NCBI GenBank assembly: GCA_947465345.1
Contig: CANHZL010000044.1
Span: 1 to 8,016, forward strand
Reading direction: 5' to 3'
From: Opitutia bacterium
GTDB lineage: Bacteria > Verrucomicrobiota > Verrucomicrobiae > Opitutales > UBA953
Length of the DNA stretch: 8,016 nucleotides
In this document: positions 1-5,237 of the stretch, piece by piece
Layout: each line of letters opens with the position of its first letter
Position numbering within the stretch: the first letter of the stretch is position 1
Made by a program: the position numbers and the translations under genes
The notes under the pieces: generated by a model
What the model saw: the letters and a program-made list of their open reading frames with translations, nothing else
What the model was told of the DNA's origin: nothing
Databases searched by the model: none

Positions 1-734
1 AGCTCATCCTGAACGGCGACATCATCGACCTCTGGTCGCTCCAGCGGAAGAACCACTGGTCTCCGGCCCATACGGCCGTCGTCCGTCGCATCATGAAGAT
101 GGCGGAGAAGGACGGCACGAAAGTCGTCTACCTGCGCGGTAACCATGACGACTTCATCCGCCGCCTGATCCCGCTAGTCCTCGACCGTATCGAGCTCGCC
201 GAAGAACACATCCACGTCGCGCAGGACGGCCGCAAGTACCTCTGCATCCATGGTGACGCGTTCGACACCGTAACGGTCAAGATGCGCTGGCTCGCCGTCA
301 TCGGTGACATCAGCTACCAGATCCTCCTCGACCTGAACCGCGTCTATAACAAATGGCGCGCATGGCGCGGCAAGGAGTACTTCTCCCTCTCTCAGGCCAT
401 CAAGGCCAAGGTGAAATCTGCGGTCAGCTTTATCTCGAGCTTCGAAGAACACCTCCAGACCCTGGCCGCGCGCCGCGGTTGCGAGGGCGTGATGTGCGGC
501 CACATCCACAAGGCCGAAGACCGCATGATCGGCAACGTCCGCTACATCAATTCCGGCGACTGGGTCGAGTCCATGACCGCGGTGGTCGAGGAAGACGATG
601 GCCGCATTCGCGTCGTCGAGCGACCAGAGCTCCTTCAGCGCATCGCCGAACGCCGGGCCGCCTTCGAGGCCGCCAAGGCCGGCGCGCCCGCTCCCGCCGG
701 CGAAGCCAACGCCACGATCGCCTTCGTCGCCTGA
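1..734 (+). CDS. Metallophosphoesterase of the COG2908 family, PlcP/LpxH-like; 5' end outside window
   Basis: The reading frame is open from the left edge (first whole codon at 3), so the N-terminus, including the expected first metal motif DxH, is missing; 243 residues are visible. Calcineurin-like metal-binding motifs seen in order are GDIIDLW (15-35), GNHDD (139-153), HGD (249-257) and CGHIH (495-509). Known family: COG2908 contains LpxH (UDP-2,3-diacylglucosamine hydrolase, lipid A synthesis) and PlcP (a phospholipase C-like enzyme that releases diacylglycerol from phospholipids during phosphate starvation). The GNHDD motif, where E. coli LpxH has GNRDF, and the NGDIIDLW context look more like the PlcP branch. 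The tail (about residue 210 of the visible part onward) is rich in Ala/Pro and probably disordered. The stop overlaps the next gene's ATG by one base (TGATG), so the two are translationally coupled. PlcP is favoured by inference; the substrate cannot be proven from sequence alone. Confidence 0.88.
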   Translation, partial: LILNGDIIDLWSLQRKNHWSPAHTAVVRRIMKMAEKDGTKVVYLRGNHDDFIRRLIPLVLDRIELAEEHIHVAQDGRKYLCIHGDAFDTVTVKMRWLAVIGDISYQILLDLNRVYNKWRAWRGKEYFSLSQAIKAKVKSAVSFISSFEEHLQTLAARRGCEGVMCGHIHKAEDRMIGNVRYINSGDWVESMTAVVEEDDGRIRVVERPELLQRIAERRAAFEAAKAGAPAPAGEANATIAFVA

Positions 735-1822
735 TGAGCGTCATCCCCGTCCTGACGGCCGGTTTCGGAGAAGGGCACAACGCCGCCGCGCGCTCCATCA
801 TCGAGGCCCTCGGCCGTAAGCCCGGCCTGACCGGCGAACTGCACGATCTCTTTCTCGAGGCTTACGGCGCCGAGAAAGCCAAAAGCCAGCGCGACAGCTA
901 CATCGGGGTCGCGAACAAGTACCCGCGCCTGTGGGGCTGCATGTACACCGCGCTCGATCGCCTGCCGCTCGTCCGCGCCTCGCTGCCGTTCGTCCGTCCC
1001 GTCGAGAAGACCCTCAACGCGATGCTCGACGAAAAGCAGCCGCCGGTCGTGGTCTCGGCCTACCCGCTTTATAACTACATGATGGCCCGTCGCTGGCATC
1101 GCGACGACCCCGCCCGTCCGCGTCTGATCACCGTCGTCACGGATTCCATCTCGGTGAACCGCGCCTGGCATCGGGCGCACTCAGACTGGTATGTCACCCC
1201 GAACCAGGCCACGGCCGATGTGATGATCCGCCAAGGCGTCCCGGCCGCGAAGGTACTGCCTTACGGCTTCCCAGTGTCTTCGCGCCTCGCCCCGCGCTCT
1301 TCGGCCAAGGCCGGCGAACGCCCCCGCGTGCTCGTGATGCTCAATCCCGGCAAGCGCGACGCGGTCGAACTCGCCACCGCTCTTTCGACGCTCGGACTCG
1401 AACTCACGATCACCGTCGGCAAAGATGCCTCCTTTAAGGAAGCCGTCGAACGTGCGGTCGACGGGCGCGCCGAAGTGCTTGGCTGGACCGACCGTATTCC
1501 GCAACTGATGCTCTCGAGCCATCTCGTCGTCAGCAAGGCCGGCGGTGCGACCACGCATGAGTGCGTCGCGGCCGGCGTGCCGATGATCATCACGCAGGTC
1601 ATCCCTGGTCAGGAAGCCGGCAATGGACGCCTCATCGCCGAGCATGGTGCCGGCGCGTACGGGCTGACAGCGGCCTCCGCGCGGACGATTATCGCCGAAG
1701 CCTTTTCCGGAGACTGGGCCCTGTGGAAGAAGTGGAAGGCCTCGGTCGACGGACTGGGCGACGCGGGAGGTGCCGACCGCGTGGCCGACTTGGTTGAGCG
1801 TGAGATGGCGGTTAAGAGGTAG
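734..1822 (+). CDS. MGDG synthase / UgtP-like diacylglycerol glycosyltransferase (GT28 type)
   Basis: 362 residues from the ATG that overlaps the upstream stop. The same frame is open from 353, but that earlier part overlaps the metallophosphoesterase, and homology begins at MSVIPVLTAGFGEGHNAAA. Residues 8-19 (TAGFGEGHNAAA) match the N-terminal glycine-rich signature of the MGDG-synthase domain. Residues 136-153 (TDSISVNRAW through DWYV) match the mid-domain acceptor-side region. Residues 266-297, with VSKAGGATTHE and PGQE followed by N297, match the C-terminal nucleotide-sugar site of GT28 enzymes such as MGDG synthase, UgtP and MurG. No membrane span is obvious, so a peripheral membrane enzyme is likely. 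Known for the family: transfer of glucose or galactose from a UDP-sugar to diacylglycerol. Coupling to a PlcP-like gene suggests the acceptor is diacylglycerol made by that enzyme. MurG is unlikely because the N-terminal motif is of MGDG type. The sugar donor is unknown. Confidence 0.85.
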   Translation: MSVIPVLTAGFGEGHNAAARSIIEALGRKPGLTGELHDLFLEAYGAEKAKSQRDSYIGVANKYPRLWGCMYTALDRLPLVRASLPFVRPVEKTLNAMLDEKQPPVVVSAYPLYNYMMARRWHRDDPARPRLITVVTDSISVNRAWHRAHSDWYVTPNQATADVMIRQGVPAAKVLPYGFPVSSRLAPRSSAKAGERPRVLVMLNPGKRDAVELATALSTLGLELTITVGKDASFKEAVERAVDGRAEVLGWTDRIPQLMLSSHLVVSKAGGATTHECVAAGVPMIITQVIPGQEAGNGRLIAEHGAGAYGLTAASARTIIAEAFSGDWALWKKWKASVDGLGDAGGADRVADLVEREMAVKR

Positions 1823-1868
1823 AGGGCTGAACCGATGGCTGAGTCGATGACTGCATCGATGACGGATG
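1821..1868 (+). repeat. Degenerate 12-bp tandem repeat array A (4 units)
   Basis: Four consecutive 12-bp units, agagggctgaac, cgatggctgagt, cgatgactgcat and cgatgacggatg, begin inside the glycosyltransferase stop codon. The spacing is exactly 12 with no indels. The consensus resembles NGATGRCTGARY. Units of the same kind recur in array B (1944-1991, opposite strand) and array C (4859-4906). Confidence 0.75.
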
Positions 1869-1971
1869 ACACAGTGGTTTAGATAACCAAGGCAGGGGGA
1901 TGCCCGGAGCTACCCCGAAGAATCCGGGTTCTGTTTCCGATCTATTCTGTCATCGATTCAGCCATCGATTC
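1829..1971. terminator. Long inverted repeat between convergent genes, possible bidirectional terminator
   Basis: Bases 1829-1851 and 1949-1971 are reverse complements over 23 positions, with two differences, one of which is a G-U wobble in the plus-strand RNA. The intervening 97 bases (1852-1948) contain two smaller stems: cccgga/tccggg (1903-1908 with 1923-1928) and tggtt/aacca (1875-1879 with 1885-1889). The position between the 3' ends of two convergent genes suits transcription termination from both sides. There is no T-tract, so the mechanism, if any, is not the classical intrinsic one. The arms are made of the 12-bp repeats. Confidence 0.5.
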
Positions 1972-1991
1972 TGAAATCGACGCAGTCATCG
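1944..1991 (-). repeat. Degenerate 12-bp tandem repeat array B (4 units, minus strand)
   Basis: Read on the minus strand the units are cgatgactgcgt (1980-1991), cgatttcagaat (1968-1979), cgatggctgaat (1956-1967) and cgatgacagaat (1944-1955). The array lies 15 bp beyond the uvrC stop and faces array A. It has the same phase, the same number of units and the same 48-bp length as array A. A further weak unit may follow at 1932-1943. Confidence 0.72.
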
Positions 1992-2006
1992 CTGTCGGTC
2001 TCTGCT

Positions 2007-3476
2007 TCAACCTCTCGCCTCTAAATACGCCTTCACTTCGCCGGCGAGCTTGTTGCTCAGGCCAGCGACTTCGGCGATTTCCGCGGCGGTGGCCTTGCGC
2101 AGTTTCTGGATGCTGCCGAAGTGTTCGAGCAGGGCGTCTTTGCGCTTGGGCCCGAGGCCAGGCATCTCGTCGAGCAGCGATTCGCGCAGTTTGCGGCTAC
2201 GGAGCTCGGCGTTGAAATCGTTGGCGAAGCGATGCGCCTCGTCGCGGATGCGCATCAGCAGGGCTAGGCCGACATCGTGCCGCGGGAGCTTCAGTTCGCG
2301 GCCGTCGGGGAAGACAATCGTCTCTTCGCGCTTGGCGAGGCCGATGAGCGGGGGCGGGGCGAGGTCATGTTCCTTGAAGGCCGCGAGGGCGGCGCCGACC
2401 TGGCCGAGGCCGCCGTCGATGATGACGAGCTCGGGGAACGCGCGGTGCTCTTCGTGCAGGCGGGTGTAGCGACGGCCGACCACTTCCTGCATCGAGCGGA
2501 AGTCATCGTTACCTTCGAAGGACTTGATCTTGAAGCGGCGGTAGCCGGACTTGTCGGCCTGGCCGTCGACGAACCGCACCATCGAGGCGACGGCGAGCGT
2601 GCCGGAGATGTGAGAGATATCGAAGCACTCTGCCGTGGAGGGCGGACGTTCGAGGCCGAGGGCGGCCGCGAGTGACGTGAGGGCGCCGGCTTCGTCGCGG
2701 CGGGGTAGGGGGTTGTCGCGGAGGAAGCGGCGAGATTTTTCCGTCGTGCGCTTCAGCGCGTCGAGCAGGTCGCGGAGGCTCGCGGCTTTTTCGTAGTCAC
2801 GTTCCGCGGCGGCCTTACGCATGTCGGCCTCGACCTGTTCGCCCCAGCTCTCGACCTTGCCTTCGAGGAAGGCGCAGGCCTCGGTCACGCGGGCGGCGTA
2901 TTCTTCGGTCGTCACCACATTGGCGTGCTTCTGGATCTCGGAGCGCGCGTCGTCGTAAAGTTTCCATGTCCCGTCGGGCTGCGCGGTCGGCGTGCTGTCG
3001 GCGAGGAGGATGCCGAACTTCTTGCGCATCTCGTTGAGCGTGCGGCGGACGGCCTGCTGGTGAGGGAAGGGGCCGAAGTAGCGGCACGCGTCGGTCGTGC
3101 GGACCCGGACGATCCGAAACTTCGGGAGGGCGTCGGCGAGGTCGACCCGGACCTGGGGGAATTGTTTGTCGTCGCGAAAGAGGATATTCCAGCGGGGTCG
3201 CCAGCGTTTGATCAGCTTCCCTTCCAGAAGAAGGGCTTCCGTCTCGGACCGGACCTCGTGCCACTCCATGTCTGCCACCGTATCCATCATGGCGGCCACC
3301 TTGGGCGTCATCCGCTGACGGGGCACGAAATAGGAGGCCAAGCGCTTTTTGAGGTCCTTGGCCTTGCCTACATAGACGACCAGCCCGGCGGCGTCCTTCA
3401 TCAGATAGACGCCGGGGGTATGGGGGGCACGCCGGGCCTTAGCCTTGGGTGAAAGTTCTTCCCGGTCGGTTTGCAT
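2007..3476 (-). CDS. uvrC: UvrABC system protein C (excinuclease subunit), short form
   Basis: 489 residues; typical UvrC is about 600. UvrC makes both incisions around damaged DNA after UvrA/UvrB loading in nucleotide excision repair. Domains: GIY-YIG nuclease, about 18-105 (GVY at 22-24, YVG at 35-37, ETEALLLE then IKRWRPRWN); a YFGPF segment at 133-137; a UVR/UvrB-binding helix pair at about 214-245 (AAAERDYEKAASLRDLL); an RNase H-like nuclease domain with its carboxylates in ECFDISH (283-289), NDDFRSMQ (323-330) and IIDGGLGQ (352-359); and tandem helix-hairpin-helix motifs from about 435 (EMPGLGPKRKDALLEHFGS). Oddities: the stretch where the family has the four-cysteine cluster (after YFGPF) is replaced by a cysteine-free segment at about 155-190, and the usual Lys of IDGGKGQ is Leu. 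The start at 3476 is chosen because it is the first ATG and leaves a normal N-terminus. The gene is divergent from cinA and convergent with the glycosyltransferase. Confidence 0.95.
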   Translation of the reverse strand: MQTDREELSPKAKARRAPHTPGVYLMKDAAGLVVYVGKAKDLKKRLASYFVPRQRMTPKVAAMMDTVADMEWHEVRSETEALLLEGKLIKRWRPRWNILFRDDKQFPQVRVDLADALPKFRIVRVRTTDACRYFGPFPHQQAVRRTLNEMRKKFGILLADSTPTAQPDGTWKLYDDARSEIQKHANVVTTEEYAARVTEACAFLEGKVESWGEQVEADMRKAAAERDYEKAASLRDLLDALKRTTEKSRRFLRDNPLPRRDEAGALTSLAAALGLERPPSTAECFDISHISGTLAVASMVRFVDGQADKSGYRRFKIKSFEGNDDFRSMQEVVGRRYTRLHEEHRAFPELVIIDGGLGQVGAALAAFKEHDLAPPPLIGLAKREETIVFPDGRELKLPRHDVGLALLMRIRDEAHRFANDFNAELRSRKLRESLLDEMPGLGPKRKDALLEHFGSIQKLRKATAAEIAEVAGLSNKLAGEVKAYLEARG

Positions 3477-3522
3477 TTTGGGCCTGGGCTGTTAACCCTG
3501 CTCAGACCCCCCGTTTCCGCAA
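3477..3522. promoter_or_regulatory. Divergent intergenic spacer, probable uvrC/cinA promoter region
   Basis: Only 46 bp separate the two divergent ATGs, so promoters for both genes must overlap here or extend into coding DNA. A palindromic gttaac at 3491-3496 could supply -10-like bases on either strand, for example TTGCAT (3471-3476) then taaccc (3493-3498) toward cinA. The matches to a sigma-70 consensus are weak. No Shine-Dalgarno sequence precedes either start. The promoter call rests mainly on gene orientation. Confidence 0.4.
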
Positions 3523-4803
3523 ATGCTTTCCTGCAACAGCCAACCCCGTCAGGTCCTCGTTATCAACGTGGGCGACGAGCTGTTAGATGGCATTCGGGAG
3601 AACGGCCATCTCCTCTGGCTAGGCGAGCATCTCGCCCGCCGTGGCCTGCCCATCACCCGTTCGATTGTGGTGCGTGATAATGCGGCCGAGATTGCCCGTG
3701 CGGTGGGCGAAGCTTGGGGCGCCTACGATCTCATCGTCACCACCGGAGGCATCGGTCCGACCTCCGATGACCACACCCGCGCGGCCGTGGCCTCGGCCCT
3801 CGGCCTGAAGCTCGAGCATGTGCCGTCCGCCGAGAAGGCGCTGCGCGAGCGCTTCAAGTTAATCGGTCGTAAACTTTCCGAAGCGGACCTCAGCCAATGC
3901 TTCATCCCTGTCGGTGCCCACGCCTTGCCCAATCCGCGCGGTACCGCGCCAGGCGTCTTCTATCATCGCGACGGCAAGGCCCTCGTGATGCTGCCTGGTC
4001 CGACACTCGAGCTCCGTCCGATGTTCGAAGAGGAAGTCATCCCGCGACTGCGTGACGTCGGTTGCGCCTGTCAGGGTGAAGCCTACGTGCAGGTCCGTAC
4101 CTTCGGTATCGGCGCGGTGCCGCTTGAGTCAATCGTCCGCCCTTTCCTTAAGCCCGGCATGGTGCTTTCGTTCGGCACGCACACCGGCGTAGTCGATGCG
4201 CGCATCTCTTCTGCCGGCAGCGGCTTCAGCGCCGAAGACCTTTGCGAGGTCGCTCGCCAGGTGCGCGATGCCGTCGGCCATGACTTCGTTTGCACCGGAC
4301 ACGCCTGCCTGGCCTCGCTCGTCGTCGAGCAGCTCCGCAGCATGGAGCGCACCGTGGCCCTCGCCGAGTCCTGCACTGGCGGTCTCCTCGCCAACTCTTT
4401 CACCGACGTCCCCGGCGCCTCCAAGGTCTTCGCCGGTTCGGCGGTCTGTTACGCCAACGACGCCAAGGTCAACCTGCTCGGTATTCCCGAGTGCCTAATC
4501 GCTCAGCACGGTGCCGTCTCGGCCGAATGCGCGGCCGCCATGGCCACCTGCGCCATGGAGAGGTTCGGTTCGGATTACGCCATCTCCGTGACCGGCTACG
4601 CCGGACCCGGTGGCGGGACCGACGCCGACCCGGTGGGCACCGTCTATCTTGGCTATGCTTCTCCGACCGGGGTGTGGTCACAGCGCGTCTCCCTTCCCGG
4701 CGATCGCCGGCAGGTCAAGCAGCGGGCCGTGAACACCGCCTTGGACTTCATGCGTCGTAAGTTGAATAAGTATCGCGTTGAAGACCTGATTCACGGGGCC
4801 TGA
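3523..4803 (+). CDS. cinA: CinA-family protein: MoCF-like domain plus NMN deamidase domain
   Basis: 426 residues, close to the usual full length of two-domain CinA. Residues about 10-180 form the MoaB/MogA-like (COG1058) domain with VGDELL (16-21), TTGGIGPTSDD (73-83) and LPGP (157-160). Residues about 185-260 fit the linker domain. Residues about 265-415 form the PncC/CinA C-terminal domain, with AESCTGG (281-287), YANDAK (310-315), QHGAVS (328-333) and GYAGPGGGTDADPVGTVY (358-375). Known function: the C-terminal domain deamidates nicotinamide mononucleotide to nicotinate mononucleotide in NAD recycling; the N-terminal domain has ADP-ribose pyrophosphatase activity in some homologues. The historic name, competence/damage-inducible, need not apply here. 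Start chosen at 3523 because it places VGDELL at the expected distance from the N-terminus. There is no Shine-Dalgarno sequence. It is followed directly by a strong hairpin, so it is probably monocistronic. Confidence 0.93.
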   Translation: MLSCNSQPRQVLVINVGDELLDGIRENGHLLWLGEHLARRGLPITRSIVVRDNAAEIARAVGEAWGAYDLIVTTGGIGPTSDDHTRAAVASALGLKLEHVPSAEKALRERFKLIGRKLSEADLSQCFIPVGAHALPNPRGTAPGVFYHRDGKALVMLPGPTLELRPMFEEEVIPRLRDVGCACQGEAYVQVRTFGIGAVPLESIVRPFLKPGMVLSFGTHTGVVDARISSAGSGFSAEDLCEVARQVRDAVGHDFVCTGHACLASLVVEQLRSMERTVALAESCTGGLLANSFTDVPGASKVFAGSAVCYANDAKVNLLGIPECLIAQHGAVSAECAAAMATCAMERFGSDYAISVTGYAGPGGGTDADPVGTVYLGYASPTGVWSQRVSLPGDRRQVKQRAVNTALDFMRRKLNKYRVEDLIHGA

Positions 4804-4823
4804 CGGCGGCCTGCCGGCCGCCG
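4804..4823 (+). terminator. GC-rich hairpin directly after cinA
   Basis: A perfect 8-bp stem, cggcggcc (4804-4811) with ggccgccg (4816-4823), encloses a TGCC tetraloop. It begins at the base after the cinA stop. No U-tract follows, so classical intrinsic termination is uncertain; it may protect the 3' end of the mRNA. The loop and stem bases resemble the right REP-like hairpin at 5051-5072. Confidence 0.5.
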
Positions 4824-4826
4824 AGG

Positions 4827-4850
4827 GGCAGTGATAGGGCTTGGGCTAGG
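4827..4850 (-). repeat. Short hexamer array, inverted partner of 5152-5175
   Basis: On the minus strand this reads cctagc, ccaagc, cctatc, actgcc. It matches the last four hexamers at 5152-5175 on the plus strand at 20 of 24 positions. The two arrays therefore form an outer inverted repeat around the central part of this intergenic region. Confidence 0.5.
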
Positions 4851-4858
4851 TAATTTAT

Positions 4859-4906
4859 AGAGGACTGAGTAGAGGTCTGCGTTGAGGACTGAACAGAGGG
4901 CTGAAT
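4859..4906 (+). repeat. Degenerate 12-bp tandem repeat array C (4 units)
   Basis: The units are agaggactgagt, agaggtctgcgt, tgaggactgaac and agagggctgaat, in strict 12-bp phase. The last unit differs by one base from the first unit of array A (agagggctgaac). As with A and B, the array has four units and lies 3' of a gene, here 55 bp beyond the cinA stop. Read on the minus strand it encodes a low-complexity Ser/Gln/Thr string in an open frame, which I regard as a by-product of the repeat. Confidence 0.72.
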
Positions 4907-4959
4907 GGACGAGACGCAGGGGTAGGGTCGGGACCGCGTCACGACATAGTTGGTTTTAG

Positions 4960-4985
4960 GTAGGGACGTGATTGCCATCACGTCC
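4960..4985 (+). repeat. REP-like unit, left arm
   Basis: GTAG at 4960-4963 is followed by the stem ggacgtgat (4964-4972), loop tgcc (4973-4976) and atcacgtcc (4977-4985); all nine pairs are Watson-Crick. After the stem come gttgg, then a second small hairpin, cgtccg/cggacg with loop ttgg (4981-4996), which competes with the first for 4981-4985. Confidence 0.68.
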
Positions 4986-5050
4986 GTTGGCGGACGGATC
5001 TTGGAATGGTCGGTAAACTCTCCCGGCGACCCGCAGTTACCTCTGCGAAC

Positions 5051-5076
5051 GGCGGCCATGGCAATGGCCGCCCTAC
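5051..5076 (-). repeat. REP-like unit, right arm
   Basis: On the minus strand GTAG (5076-5073) is followed by the stem ggcggccat (5072-5064), loop tgcc (5063-5060) and atggccgcc (5059-5051), then gttcg. The 9-bp stem is perfect. The layout is identical to the left arm base for base apart from the covarying stem centre and one base just beyond the stem. Confidence 0.68.
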
Positions 5077-5133
5077 CGGAAGCAGAACCGAAGCTTTTCC
5101 CGGTTCCCCGTCTCCCCTCGGAGCACTGTCTTT

Positions 5134-5175
5134 CCTAGCCCTAGCCCTGTCCCTAGCCCTAGCTCTATCCCTGCT
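5134..5175 (+). repeat. Hexamer tandem repeat (7 units, cctagc type)
   Basis: The units are cctagc, cctagc, cctgtc, cctagc, cctagc, tctatc and cctgct in strict 6-bp phase; the first six also read as an 18-bp motif repeated twice. An inverted relative lies at 4827-4850. One frame of the array encodes a hydrophobic Leu/Ala/Ser string within a short ORF (5006-5233) that I do not accept as a gene. Confidence 0.7.
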
Positions 5176-5192
5176 TGCGGCTTCAGGCCGCA
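5176..5192. other. Small hairpin upstream of holA
   Basis: tgcggc (5176-5181) pairs with gccgca (5187-5192) across a ttcag loop. It abuts the hexamer array and lies 45 bp before the holA start, so it could sit in the 5' leader or terminate upstream readthrough. No T-tract follows. Function unknown. Confidence 0.35.
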
Positions 5193-5214
5193 CGCACAAA
5201 GGATTGCCACGAGA

Positions 5215-5228
5215 GGAGAGGGAGGGAG
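5215..5228 (+). promoter_or_regulatory. Purine-rich Shine-Dalgarno-like tract deciding the holA start
   Basis: The run ggagagggagggag ends 9 bases before the GTG at 5238. GGGAG (5224-5228) has suitable spacing. This is the only start in the window with a clear Shine-Dalgarno-like sequence, and it supports the GTG over the upstream in-frame TTG at 5175. Confidence 0.6.
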
Positions 5229-5237
5229 ATTAGGCGC

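Larger units (their letters stand above)
4959..5077. mobile_element. REPIN-like element: two inverted GTAG hairpins
   Basis: The element is bounded by inverted 7-mers, ggtaggg at 4959-4965 and ccctacc at 5071-5077. Each end carries a REP-like unit: a GTAG tetranucleotide, then a perfect 9-bp stem with a TGCC loop. The left unit occupies 4960-4985 and the right unit, on the minus strand, 5051-5076. Read in their own orientations, the two units agree at 24 of 33 bases. The differences lie in the five central stem pairs (and one base beyond the stem), and four of those pairs change on both sides so that pairing is kept. Known: REPINs are inverted pairs of REP sequences with a 5' GTAG/GGAG tetranucleotide, mobilised in trans by RAYT (Y1 tyrosine) transposases. 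No RAYT gene is in the window, so mobility is inferred. Confidence 0.7.

Noticed and set aside
353..733. Upstream extension of the glycosyltransferase frame
   Set aside because: It overlaps the metallophosphoesterase gene, encodes an Arg/Pro-rich low-quality sequence, and the family N-terminus starts at 734.
1821..1991. CRISPR array
   Set aside because: Units are contiguous 12-mers without spacers and no cas gene is near.
4748..5059. 103-codon minus-strand ORF with a Ser/Gln/Thr-rich tract
   Set aside because: The tract is the translated 12-bp array, and the frame crosses the REPIN-like hairpins and the end of cinA.
5134..5175. Telomere-like repeat from its cctagc units
   Set aside because: Short, imperfect and internal to the chromosome. 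Nothing suggests a linear replicon end.
5006..5233. 75-codon plus-strand ORF with a hydrophobic Leu/Ala/Ser stretch resembling a signal peptide
   Set aside because: The hydrophobic part is simply the translated hexamer array, the start lies inside the REPIN-like element, and no RBS is present.
5175..5237. Longer holA start at an in-frame TTG
   Set aside because: The added residues come from a hairpin and spacer DNA, while the GTG at 5238 has a well-placed purine tract and gives the normal N-terminus.
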